DNA of 64,000 bases. Source: Halogranum gelatinilyticum. GTDB lineage: Archaea; Halobacteriota; Halobacteria; Halobacteriales; Haloferacaceae. A model generated the notes under the pieces. It made no database searches. It was not told where the DNA came from and was given only the letters and a program-made list of their open reading frames with translations. The translations under genes and the position numbers were made by a program. Where the stretch lies: NCBI RefSeq assembly GCF_900103715.1, contig NZ_FNHL01000002.1:620001-684000 (forward strand), written 5' to 3'. Shown here in pieces: positions 33,020 through 41,293 of this stretch (its first letter is position 1; each line of letters begins with the position of its first letter).

Positions 33020-33685
33020 ATGGAATTCGACGAGGTCATCGAGACACGACGGTCCGTACATCAGTATACAGACGAGGATATCGACGACGATACGCTCGAA
33101 GCGATCTTCGAGCAGGTCCGCTACTCGCCGTCGAGCTTCAACCTTCAGCCGTGGGAGTTCCTCGTTGTCCGTGACGAGGACAACCTCGCACGCCTGCAGG
33201 AGGCCGCAAACGGACAGGAGACCGTCGGCGAGTCGGGTGCGACCGTGGTCGTGCTGGGTAACAAAGACCCGGCGGCACACGCCGACCGCATCTTCGGCGA
33301 CTGGCTCGACAAGGGCTACATCCCGAACGAGGAGGTTCGCGACAACCTCATCGGCGTCGCGGAGAACATGGCCGAGATGCCGGAAGACGAGCGTCGCGTC
33401 TGGACGACGCGGAGCACCGCGCTGGCAGCGATGTCGCTGATGCACGCTGCGTGGGACAACGGTGTCGCCTCCTGTCCGATGGAAGGCTTCGACGCGGACG
33501 CACTCGTCGACGCGTTCGACATCGACGACGGCTACGAGCCGGTCATGCTCGTCACGCTGGGCTACGCGACCGAAGACGCCGACGATCTCGAGAACGGCCG
33601 CAAGGTCCGCCGCTCGGTCGACGAGATCGTCCACCACGAGACGTTCGAGCCGGAGACGGTCGACGCCGCAGCCGCCGACGACTGA
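33020..33685 (+). CDS. nitroreductase family protein (FMN-dependent)
   Basis: 221 residues from the ATG at 33020 (MEFDEVIETRRSVHQY). An ATG at 33011 in the same frame adds three residues; the TATA distance favours 33020. The FMN-binding RRSVHQYTDEDI, YSPSSFNLQPWEFLVV and C-terminal VMLVTLGYATED are typical. It would reduce nitro compounds, quinones or flavins with NAD(P)H. The paired dyads upstream suggest tight regulation. Confidence 0.9.
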   Translation: MEFDEVIETRRSVHQYTDEDIDDDTLEAIFEQVRYSPSSFNLQPWEFLVVRDEDNLARLQEAANGQETVGESGATVVVLGNKDPAAHADRIFGDWLDKGYIPNEEVRDNLIGVAENMAEMPEDERRVWTTRSTALAAMSLMHAAWDNGVASCPMEGFDADALVDAFDIDDGYEPVMLVTLGYATEDADDLENGRKVRRSVDEIVHHETFEPETVDAAAADD

Positions 33686-33766
33686 AGCGGCCGAACCCTC
33701 GAACGCTCCGATTCCCCCTCCCCTTCCCCTTTTCCCCGTCGCCCGCGTGTCTCCGTTGATGGCGCG

Positions 33767-34210
33767 ATGACACGCTGGCGGGCGGTCGCAGTCGGGGTCA
33801 CTGTCGCAGTTCTCACCGAGAGCGTCGGCTACGTCCTGACCGGTCGGCTGTCTCTCTTTGGTGGGGCGTTCGGCGGACTGGTGGCAGGCTGGGTGATGAG
33901 TTCCGAGAGCGACGACGACGGCCGCAGCGGGGCGGGCCGTGCCGCGACAGTGAACCGTGGCGCGGGCGTCGGTCTCGCGGTCGGTGTCGCGTGGGGTGTC
34001 GTCCTCGCACCCGTCGCGGTCTATCTCTCGCTCGCCACGGGGGAGGTCGCGCTCTCCCCGTACGAGCACGTCGTCCGGACCGTCGGACTCGGCATGCTCG
34101 CCGCTCTGTTGGCGTTCGGGCTGACGGTTCCACCGCTCGTCTCCGGGGTGCTCGGCGCGACGTTCCGTACCGTTTATACCGCCACCAAAACAAACCGCAG
34201 ACATGGTTAA
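33767..34210 (+). CDS. DUF5518-like small membrane protein
   Basis: 147 residues with four hydrophobic segments ([55 protein letters not shown] and [20 protein letters not shown]). A polar acidic loop ([13 protein letters not shown]) separates the halves. The glycine pattern is like that of haloarchaeal DUF5518 proteins. Its 3' end overlaps aIF5A by 8 nt and holds the aIF5A TATA box. Function unknown. Confidence 0.6.
   Translation: MTRWRAVAVGVTVAVLTESVGYVLTGRLSLFGGAFGGLVAGWVMSSESDDDGRSGAGRAATVNRGAGVGLAVGVAWGVVLAPVAVYLSLATGEVALSPYEHVVRTVGLGMLAALLAFGLTVPPLVSGVLGATFRTVYTATKTNRRHG
34173..34179 (+). promoter_or_regulatory. TATA box of the aIF5A gene
   Basis: TTTATAC, centred 27 nt before the ATG at 34203, inside the end of the upstream coding sequence. 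It indicates an independent, leaderless aIF5A transcript. Confidence 0.65.
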
Positions 34211-34577
34211 AGAGCAGAAGCAGGTTCGAGAACTCCAGGAAGGAAGCTACGTCATCATGGAGGACGCCGCGTGTAAGATCAACCACTACAGCACGGCGAA
34301 GCCGGGCAAACACGGCAGCGCGAAGGCACGCGTCGAGGGCAAGGGCGTCTTCGACGGCAAGAAGCGCAGTCTGAGCCAGCCGGTCGACGCGAAGATCTGG
34401 GTCCCGATAATCGAGCGAAAGCAGGGACAGGTCGTCTCCGTCACGGGCGACGACGCGCAGATCATGGACCTTGACACCTACGAGACGTTTACGATGCGCA
34501 TCCCCGAGGACGAGGACTTCTCGCCCGAGGACGAGATCGAGTATCTCGAATACGAAGGCCAGCGCAAGGTCGTCTAA
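34203..34577 (+). CDS. eif5A: translation initiation factor aIF5A
   Basis: 124 residues. Lys36 in [16 protein letters not shown] is the predicted hypusine/deoxyhypusine site. The N-terminal SH3-like domain is followed by an OB-fold domain ([20 protein letters not shown]). aIF5A binds the ribosome and relieves stalling. It is followed directly (no gap) by agmatinase, and deoxyhypusine synthase lies 3.7 kb further on. In haloarchaea, agmatine-derived polyamine serves this modification, so the three genes make a functional group. Confidence 0.97.
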   Translation: MVKEQKQVRELQEGSYVIMEDAACKINHYSTAKPGKHGSAKARVEGKGVFDGKKRSLSQPVDAKIWVPIIERKQGQVVSVTGDDAQIMDLDTYETFTMRIPEDEDFSPEDEIEYLEYEGQRKVV

Positions 34578-35465
34578 ATGTTCCCCGGGGCGACCGCCGA
34601 CCGCAGCAGTGCGAAGTACGTGGTCGTCGGAGCCCCACTCGACGTCTCGACGTCCTTCCAGCCCGGGACGCGCTTCGGCCCGGACCGGGTCCGGAAATTC
34701 GCCGAGACGTACGACGACTACCACCATACGACCGACCAGTTCTTCTCGGAACTCGGCGTCCACGACGCGGGCGACGTCCGCGCGTGGGACGACATTCCTG
34801 ACTATCTGGAGTGGCTACGCGGCACGCTGACCGACGTCGTCTGGGACAACGCCGTCCCCGTCACCATCGGCGGCGAGCACACCGTCTCCGCCGCGGGTGT
34901 CGCCGCCGTCGACCCGGACGTCTTCGTCTGTCTCGACGCGCATCTCGACCTCCGCGCCGACTACGACGGCAACGAGTGGAGCCACGCCGCCGTTACCCGT
35001 CGGATTCTCGACGGGTGGCCCGACGATGGAAGCAAGAGTGGCGATGGCGACGAAAGCGACGCTGACGACGAAAGCGACGCTGACGCCGCAGCGACGGCGG
35101 ACGAAGCGGTCATCCTCGGTGCTCGCACCGGCTCGCCCGAGGAGTGGGAACGCGCCGACGCGGCCGACGTGACCGTCGTCGCGCCCGAGGAGGTCGCCGA
35201 CTGGACGCCCGACTTCGATGACGACACGACGGTCTACCTGAGCGTCGACATCGACGCCGCAGACCCTGGCTTCGCGCCCGGCACGGGGACGATGGAGCCG
35301 TTCGGGCTGACACCGCGCGAACTGCGCGACGTCGTCCGGGCTGTCGCACCCCACGCCGTCGGCTTCGACGTCGTGGAGGTCAACGACCGCGACGACGGAC
35401 AGGCCGCCGCACTCGCGGGTAAACTCCTCCGCGAGTTCGTCTTCTCGCACGCAGCCAGTCGGTAG
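34578..35465 (+). CDS. speB: agmatinase (arginase superfamily)
   Basis: 295 residues, starting at the base after the aIF5A stop. Manganese ligands are visible in TIGGEHTVS, CLDAHLDLRADYDG, EWSHA and LSVDIDAADPGFAPGTG. It would hydrolyse agmatine to putrescine and urea, or the agmatine-modified intermediate in deoxyhypusine synthesis. An acidic insert of about 25 residues (near 150-175) with a duplicated DESDAD unit is unusual for the fold and probably forms a surface loop. Confidence 0.9.
   Translation: MFPGATADRSSAKYVVVGAPLDVSTSFQPGTRFGPDRVRKFAETYDDYHHTTDQFFSELGVHDAGDVRAWDDIPDYLEWLRGTLTDVVWDNAVPVTIGGEHTVSAAGVAAVDPDVFVCLDAHLDLRADYDGNEWSHAAVTRRILDGWPDDGSKSGDGDESDADDESDADAAATADEAVILGARTGSPEEWERADAADVTVVAPEEVADWTPDFDDDTTVYLSVDIDAADPGFAPGTGTMEPFGLTPRELRDVVRAVAPHAVGFDVVEVNDRDDGQAAALAGKLLREFVFSHAASR
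35049..35084. repeat. 18-bp in-frame tandem duplication inside agmatinase
   Basis: GACGAAAGCGACGCTGAC occurs twice (35049-35066 and 35067-35084), encoding the acidic DESDAD repeat of the agmatinase insert. Confidence 0.75.
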
Positions 35466-35573
35466 TCGGTCGGTTCTTCCGACCGTCCAGCAGTTCGTCC
35501 GACCGCAACGAGCACCGCCGCTACCGAGTCGGTAACGCCGAAAACGAGTGGTGTGCGAGTAGTCAGCGGGTGG

Positions 35574-35684
35574 TCAGCGGCTCGTCGCCTTCCGGAGCAG
35601 ACGTTTTCCTTTGCGAACGATTCGCTGTTGCGTCTCGTTCGGCAGCTGCTGCCATGCCTTCTTGGCCTTGCTGAGCTTGCCCAT
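35574..35684 (-). CDS. 36-residue highly basic microprotein
   Basis: ATG at 35684. The protein begins MGKLSKAKKAWQQLPNETQQ and ends RKGKRLLRKATSR. About one third of its residues are Lys or Arg, with only a single Glu. This is opposite to the acidic haloarchaeal norm and suggests nucleic-acid or ribosome binding. It was found only by reading short frames. It sits between agmatinase (convergent) and the HTTM gene (same strand, 94 bp upstream). No family is recognised. Confidence 0.6.
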   Translation of the reverse strand: MGKLSKAKKAWQQLPNETQQRIVRKGKRLLRKATSR

Positions 35685-35778
35685 CGTGGTCACCTCTCGT
35701 CGCCCGTGCCGTGCGGCGCGGGCGTGCCCCGATGTTGGCTATCGCGCCTGAAAACGCTGATGGCGGACGTCCCGTGTG

Positions 35779-37332
35779 TCACGCTGGTGGCCCTGTACAC
35801 CGGTACCGCAACAGGTCGACGCGCTCCGTCGGCTCCGGGCCGTCGAGGTTCGTACGCTGTTCGACGTAACTGACCGTGAGCCGCGTCAGGTCGTCCTCGT
35901 GGGTCGTGTTCCAGCGGTGACAGAAGTAGCCCGCGAACTCCTCGCGGAGCCGTCGGTCACCGCTCCACCGCACGTCCTGCAGATACTTCCGCCAGCGGGC
36001 ACTCGGGTAGGTCCGGTCGACCTCGGCCGGTTTGTCCCACTCGACGGTCCCGCCGCGGAAGGCGTCGACGCGCTCGCCGGATTCGAGCCGCCCGGGGACG
36101 ACGTACCAGCCGTCGACGTTCAACGGCGCGGGGGCGAACATGTTCCACCGGAACTGCTCGGGGTCGACGTTCGACTCGACCGCCTCGGGTGTGTCGACCG
36201 CGCCGACGGAGGCCGCGTTCCAGAGGAGGATGAGGACGAGGAGGACGGTGACGAACGCCGGGACCGCCCGTGCTCGGAAGCGGCGGAGAGCAGGACGCGC
36301 CGGGAGCGATGAGGCCCACGGCAGTCGGCTGGTGGCGTTGTCGACGCCGCCGGCGACACGGACGAGCGCGCCCACGACGGAGTCGGTCGCGGCGGCGACA
36401 CGCTCACGTCGCCGGAGCGGGTCAACGACCCGCGACTCCACGCCGTCCCACACTGTGGGCGACAAGAACAGCAACAGTGCGGCGACCGAGACGAGCGGGA
36501 AGATCCCGAGCAGCATCGTCACCGCCATCCCGAGGTGCATCCCGGCGAAGGCCAGCACCAGCACCGACCGCGCCCGGCCGGTGAGGACGAGCAACAGCGG
36601 CGAGGCGACGAGCATGACCAGCCACAGTTCGCCGAGCACGCGCAGTACCGCCGGATACTCCGCGAGCACGTCGCCGAGCAGGATCGTCAACTGGTCGAGG
36701 CTGAACACCTGGAGGATGGCCGTCCCGTTCGGCCAGACGTCGCCCTGGAGTTTGATGACGGCGTTGGTCGCGTAGACGAGGACGACCTGCACGAGGATAG
36801 CGGCGGAGGCGACGGAGACGACGCGGGAATCCGTGGCTGTCGAACTCACGTCCCGCCGGAGCGCGTCGAGCGACCACCGGCTGCCGAGCGGGAGGAAGAG
36901 TCCCCAGAAGAGCAGCCGCCGCAGGAGCGAGTCGCCCGCGTTGAGCACGTAGGGGTTCCGGAGATGCAGCGAGACGAGCAGCAGCCACGACAGGAGCGCG
37001 ACCGTCTTCGTCCGGTAGCCGAGGGTGAGTGCCACGGCGAGGACACCGGCGACGCCGAACAGGAGAATCTGGAGCCACACGTCGCCCGAGAGCGCGTGCA
37101 GCGACAGGTCGGCGAACGTCGGATACCGCGCCGCGAGCAGCGAGCGCGGGAGGACGCCCGCGTCGGTGTAGAACGCGACGAGGTTGCGCGAGCGGAGCAG
37201 CAGGTCCGCGAGGAGCAACAGGCCGAGCGAGACTCGGAGCGCGGCGAGTGCTCGGCGGTCGACACCGACGCGACGGGCTAATGCACGCCAGCCGCGGGAC
37301 TGGAGGGAGGGAAGGCGAGCGCGGAGGGCCAT
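35779..37332 (-). CDS. HTTM-domain membrane protein (vitamin K carboxylase-like)
   Basis: 517 residues. The N-terminal half has repeated hydrophobic helices (ALRVSLGLLLLADLLLRS, LLFGVAGVLAVALTLGY, LLSWLLLVSLHLRNPYVL) typical of the horizontally transferred transmembrane (HTTM) domain related to gamma-carboxylases. RNPYVLNAGDSLLRRL is a family landmark. A further helix (VPAFVTVLLVLILLWNAASV) and a soluble domain with RWNMFAPAP and YFCHRWNTTHED follow. Enzyme activity is unknown. Confidence 0.85.
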   Translation of the reverse strand: MALRARLPSLQSRGWRALARRVGVDRRALAALRVSLGLLLLADLLLRSRNLVAFYTDAGVLPRSLLAARYPTFADLSLHALSGDVWLQILLFGVAGVLAVALTLGYRTKTVALLSWLLLVSLHLRNPYVLNAGDSLLRRLLFWGLFLPLGSRWSLDALRRDVSSTATDSRVVSVASAAILVQVVLVYATNAVIKLQGDVWPNGTAILQVFSLDQLTILLGDVLAEYPAVLRVLGELWLVMLVASPLLLVLTGRARSVLVLAFAGMHLGMAVTMLLGIFPLVSVAALLLFLSPTVWDGVESRVVDPLRRRERVAAATDSVVGALVRVAGGVDNATSRLPWASSLPARPALRRFRARAVPAFVTVLLVLILLWNAASVGAVDTPEAVESNVDPEQFRWNMFAPAPLNVDGWYVVPGRLESGERVDAFRGGTVEWDKPAEVDRTYPSARWRKYLQDVRWSGDRRLREEFAGYFCHRWNTTHEDDLTRLTVSYVEQRTNLDGPEPTERVDLLRYRCTGPPA

Positions 37333-37420
37333 AGTTACAATCCTGTCAGTCGGCCCTGAATAGTTTGTGTGGGCTGCCCGAGAACGGGGGATACAAACGA
37401 CTGCCGTGTCATCTCCCGGT

Positions 37421-38188
37421 ATGGACCGAAGCGACCTCTTCGCGCGCTACGACGAGGAACTGCGCACCGCCGACTACGCCGACGTCGACGCCAGCCCCAA
37501 CGGCCTGCAGGTCGGCAGCGACGAGGGGACGGTCGAGCACGTCGCCTTCGCTGTCGACGCCGCCGTCTCGACCATCGAGGACGCCATCGACGTCGGCGCG
37601 GACGTGCTCGTGACCCACCACGGCCTGATCTGGGGCGGGCTGGACCGCGTGACGGGCCGCGAGTTCGAGCGTATCGCCCCGCTCGTCCGCAACGACCTCT
37701 CGCTCTACGTCTCGCATCTCCCGCTCGACGGCCACCAGGAACTGGGCAACGCCGCGGGCGTCGCCGACGTGCTCGGGCTGGAAGCGAGAGAGCCGTTCGG
37801 CGCGATGGGACCGGAACACATCGGCCAGCGTGGGGTGCTGTCTGAGCCGACCTCTGTTGCTGACCTCACGGCGGACCTCGACGACGCGCTGGACACGGGG
37901 GGTCGCGGCGTCCAACTCGTCGACGCCGGTCCCGCGGAAGTCGAATCCGTGGCCGTCGTCACCGGCAGCGGCGTCGACTGGCTGGACGAGGCGGTCGACG
38001 TCGGCGCGGACCTGCTCGTGACCGGCGAAGGCAAACAGAAAATCTACCACGAAGCCCAGGAGGCTGGCGTCAACGTCGTCCTCGCGGGCCACTACGCGAC
38101 CGAGACGTTCGGCGTGCAGTCCCTGCAGTCGCTCGCCGAGGAGTGGGGGCTGGAGACAACGTACATCGACGAACCGACCGGGCTGTAG
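37421..38188 (+). CDS. Nif3-like dinuclear metal-centre protein (NGG1p-interacting factor 3 family)
   Basis: 255 residues from the ATG at 37421. Metal ligands are in LVTHHGLIWGG (two His), SHLPLDGHQELGN (His and acid) and the C-terminal LLVTGEGKQ with GHYATETFGV. This is the compact form, as in archaea and E. coli YbgI. A role as a metal-dependent hydrolase or GTP cyclohydrolase-like enzyme has been proposed for relatives; nothing specific is visible here. The next gene, deoxyhypusine synthase, follows by 49 nt. Confidence 0.9.
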   Translation: MDRSDLFARYDEELRTADYADVDASPNGLQVGSDEGTVEHVAFAVDAAVSTIEDAIDVGADVLVTHHGLIWGGLDRVTGREFERIAPLVRNDLSLYVSHLPLDGHQELGNAAGVADVLGLEAREPFGAMGPEHIGQRGVLSEPTSVADLTADLDDALDTGGRGVQLVDAGPAEVESVAVVTGSGVDWLDEAVDVGADLLVTGEGKQKIYHEAQEAGVNVVLAGHYATETFGVQSLQSLAEEWGLETTYIDEPTGL

Positions 38189-38237
38189 ACGTCCGACGTA
38201 TCGTCGCGTTCAAACCGTCGGCCCGCACATCTCGGGT

Positions 38238-39353
38238 ATGAGCGACCACGAGGGTCACGACGACGGGACCCACGACCACGACGGCGACGCGGACGGCGAG
38301 GGTCACGAGCACGACGGCGACGGCGACGGCCACGACCACGAAGACGGCTACCAGCCGCCGAACCGCGAGGTCTTCCACCACGACCCGCTCGGCCAGACGG
38401 AGGTCTGGGCGGGCATGAGCGTCGGTGAGTTGGGCGAGGAGTACGGCAAGGCTGGCATCGGCGCGGGCAAGCTCCACGAGGCCATCGACATCTACGCGGA
38501 GATGCTGGCCGACGAGGACTGCACGGTCTTCTTCTCGCTCGCGGGAGCGATGGTCCCGACCGGGATGCGCACGCTCGTCGCCGACCTCATCCGCGACGGC
38601 TACATCGACGCGCTCGTCACGACGGGCGCGAACCTGACGCACGACGCCATTGAGGCCATCGGCGGCAAGCACCACCACGGCGCGGAACACCAACACGGCA
38701 AGAGCGTCCGCGAGCACGACGAGGACCTCCGTGACGAGGAGGTCGACCGCATCTTCAACGTCTATCTTCCTCAAGAGCATTTCGCGCTGTTCGAGGGCCA
38801 TCTCCGCGAGGAGGTCTTCCCCGCCATCGAGGAGGAGGGCTCGGTCGGCATCGAGCGCTTTGTTCGGGAGCTTGGCCGCGCCAACAGCGAGGTCAACGAG
38901 CGCGAGGAGATCGAGGAGGACGCGGGCGTCGCCGCCGCGGCCTACGAGAACGACGTGCCCATCTACTGCCCGGCGATTCAGGACTCCGTCCTCGGTCTCC
39001 AGGCGTGGATGTACTCCCAGACTTCCGAGTTCACGCTGGACGCGCTGGCGGACATGACGCCGCTGACGGACCTCGCGTTCGACGCCGAGAACGCGGGCTG
39101 TATGCTCGTCGGCGGCGGCGTCCCGAAGAACTTCACGCTCCAGACGATGCTCGTCACGCCCGGCGCGTACGACTACGCCGTCCAGCTCACGATGGACCCC
39201 GAAGCCACCGGCGGCCTGTCGGGCGCGACGCTCGACGAAGCGCGCTCGTGGGGGAAGCTGAAGAAGGAAGCCCGCAACGCCACCGTCGTCGGCGACGCGA
39301 CCATCCTCCTGCCGCTCGTCGTCGCCGCCGCACGCGAGAAAATCGAGAACTGA
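38238..39353 (+). CDS. dys: deoxyhypusine synthase with a His/Asp-rich N-terminal extension
   Basis: 371 residues. NAD-binding motifs (SLAGAMVPTGMRTLVADL, TTGANLTHD) and the active site SWGKLKKEA are present, with Lys340 as the predicted enzyme-imine lysine. The first 37 residues are almost only His, Asp, Glu and Gly (MSDHEGHDDGTHDHD onward), a metal-binding-like tail absent from standard enzymes. A second His cluster (KHHHGAEHQHG) lies in an interior loop. It modifies aIF5A Lys36 with an aminobutyl or agmatine-derived group. Confidence 0.95.
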   Translation: MSDHEGHDDGTHDHDGDADGEGHEHDGDGDGHDHEDGYQPPNREVFHHDPLGQTEVWAGMSVGELGEEYGKAGIGAGKLHEAIDIYAEMLADEDCTVFFSLAGAMVPTGMRTLVADLIRDGYIDALVTTGANLTHDAIEAIGGKHHHGAEHQHGKSVREHDEDLRDEEVDRIFNVYLPQEHFALFEGHLREEVFPAIEEEGSVGIERFVRELGRANSEVNEREEIEEDAGVAAAAYENDVPIYCPAIQDSVLGLQAWMYSQTSEFTLDALADMTPLTDLAFDAENAGCMLVGGGVPKNFTLQTMLVTPGAYDYAVQLTMDPEATGGLSGATLDEARSWGKLKKEARNATVVGDATILLPLVVAAAREKIEN

Positions 39354-39395
39354 ACGGCTCGTTTTCTCTCCAATCTCGCTCTCTCCCTCTCTGCC

Positions 39396-40442
39396 TCAGT
39401 CCAACGTCTCCTGCACCAGTTCGAGCAACTGCTCGGGACCTTTTTCGTCGTAGACGTTGACCGCGGGGAAGGGGTAGTCCAGTTCGTCGGCGTCTCCCCA
39501 CGTCGAGACGCCCGCGATGACGGCATCTGAGAGCGACGTCACGCGGTCGGCCTCGCTCGCGACGTCGGGGACCGAAAACCGCTCGAAGTCGTCGCGCGTC
39601 TCGCGACTCGGGTCGTCGACGAGGACGACCGCGTCGGGCCACGCACCCTGCAGGAGACCGAGCGAGACGCTGCCGTAGGCGCGGTGTGAGAGCGCGCCCT
39701 GCCCCTCGACGAAGACCACGTCGGACTCGGCGGCGACCTCGCAGACGAGCGACTCGACGACACCGGCGGTGAAGTCCGCGGGAACGCGGTCGACGACGAC
39801 GCCGCGGTCCGCGCCGACCATCACGCCCGTCTGGCCCGTGGCGACCCAGCCAGCGTCGAGACCGGCGCGCCGGGCGGCACGGTAGAGTTCGAAGGTCGTC
39901 GTCCGCTTGCCGACCGCGCAGTCGGTGCCCGCGGTCAGGACGACCGGCGTGTCGAGGTCGTCGACGCGACCGTCGGACACGCGCAGGTCGTCGCCGCTCG
40001 GGGGCTTGCGCACGTCGAATAGGCGGACGCCACAGTCGTCGGCGACCGCCGTCCAGTGGTTGTCCTCCGAGAGGAAGGTGTGCAGCCCGGAGACAACGTC
40101 GCAGCCGGCGCGCATCGCACGCTCGATGTCGTCGACCCATGCCTCGGGGAGCTGGCCGCCCGCCGGGGCGACGCCGACGACGAGTGCCTCGGGTGCGGGA
40201 CCGCGGTCCAAGGCGGACGAGACAGAGTCGACCACGGGAATCGAAGCGAGGTCGGGGTCGTCGCGGCCGAGGACGGCCGCCGCGTCGTCTCCGTCGGCCG
40301 CCGAGTCGACGACGGCGGTCACGTCGAACAGTTCACCGTGCATGACGACGCCGTTCGCCGTCTTCCCCTGTGGCGTCCCGAAGGCTCCCTCCGCGAGGAC
40401 GACGGCGGCTGCCGGCGCGTCGAACGAATCGTGCAAGTCCAT
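39396..40442 (-). CDS. DUF1611 family protein (DgcN-like, D-glutamate N-acetyltransferase family)
   Basis: 348 residues from the ATG at 40442 (MDLHDSFDAPAAAVVLAEGA). An ATG at 40454 is an alternative. A P-loop-like GTDCAVGKRTTTFEL is the hallmark of the DUF1611 C-terminal domain, with FVEGQGALSHRAYG as a second conserved stretch. DgcN-type members acetylate D-glutamate in a pathway described in marine bacteria and haloarchaea. The racemase partner DgcA is not next to it here. It is divergent from the HTH/permease/M20 genes. Confidence 0.8.
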   Translation of the reverse strand: MDLHDSFDAPAAAVVLAEGAFGTPQGKTANGVVMHGELFDVTAVVDSAADGDDAAAVLGRDDPDLASIPVVDSVSSALDRGPAPEALVVGVAPAGGQLPEAWVDDIERAMRAGCDVVSGLHTFLSEDNHWTAVADDCGVRLFDVRKPPSGDDLRVSDGRVDDLDTPVVLTAGTDCAVGKRTTTFELYRAARRAGLDAGWVATGQTGVMVGADRGVVVDRVPADFTAGVVESLVCEVAAESDVVFVEGQGALSHRAYGSVSLGLLQGAWPDAVVLVDDPSRETRDDFERFSVPDVASEADRVTSLSDAVIAGVSTWGDADELDYPFPAVNVYDEKGPEQLLELVQETLD

Positions 40443-40537
40443 GCGTGTGTGCATCTGAGAGACGCCCAAAGCCACCCTGCCTCGCATGAACGGTGTCGCA
40501 TAGCTTTTTGCCCATCTACCGCAGTTGTTCGAGAGAG

Positions 40538-41233
40538 ATGAGTGACCATCCGTCGGGCGGCGTCAGAGTGAGTCTGGACATCTGGCATCCCGACTGTTGG
40601 ACACTCGAAGTTACAGAGGCGACCGACGCGGGGCTGCTGGGCCACGGCGTCCACGCCATCGACGGGCTCGCGACCGGCCGGTTCACCGCCTACGCCGACA
40701 CCGCCGAGGACCTCGACGAGCTGCTCGACGCCATCCGCGAGTCGCCGCTGACCGAGTCGGTCTGGGAGACCGACGAGCGCGAGCACGCCGACGGCGACTC
40801 GGTGCCGGGGGCGGCCAGTCGCGGTATCGTCGTCCGCTACGACCTCGACAAGAGCATCAACGACGCGCTCGTCTCCCGCGGATTCATCCCCGACGAACCC
40901 GTGCGGATGCAGGACGGGAGGGAACACTGGACGGTCCTCGTCCAGGAGACGCGCCGGACCGTCCACGACCGGCTCGAAGAACTCCGCGAGGAGATGGACG
41001 CGGAGATCCGCGTCGAACTCATCACGCCCCCGGAGACCGGGTCCGGACTCCTTCGGACGGACGACCTCTCCGAGCGCCAGCGGGAGGTGTTCGACCTCGC
41101 GCGTCGCCGGAACTACTACCAGTGGCCGCGGGAGGTCTCGGCGGCCGACCTCGCCGACGAGCTCGGCATCTCGAAAGCGACACTGCTCGAACATCTCCGA
41201 AAGGCCGAGTCGAAGCTTCTCGGCGGCGAGTAG
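40538..41233 (+). CDS. Bat-type HTH-10 transcriptional regulator
   Basis: 231 residues from the ATG at 40538. The N-terminal half resembles a BAT/GAF-like sensor. The C-terminal LSERQREVFDLARRRNYYQW and VSAADLADELGISKATLLEH form the HTH-10 DNA-binding domain (about 175-225). It lies between the DUF1611 gene (divergent) and the APC permease (60 nt downstream), and is therefore a likely local regulator. Confidence 0.88.
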   Translation: MSDHPSGGVRVSLDIWHPDCWTLEVTEATDAGLLGHGVHAIDGLATGRFTAYADTAEDLDELLDAIRESPLTESVWETDEREHADGDSVPGAASRGIVVRYDLDKSINDALVSRGFIPDEPVRMQDGREHWTVLVQETRRTVHDRLEELREEMDAEIRVELITPPETGSGLLRTDDLSERQREVFDLARRRNYYQWPREVSAADLADELGISKATLLEHLRKAESKLLGGE

Positions 41234-41293
41234 CGGCGCGGCCTCTCATAGTAGGCAGGGGAGATATAGAGGACACTACTGCTATGTCACACC

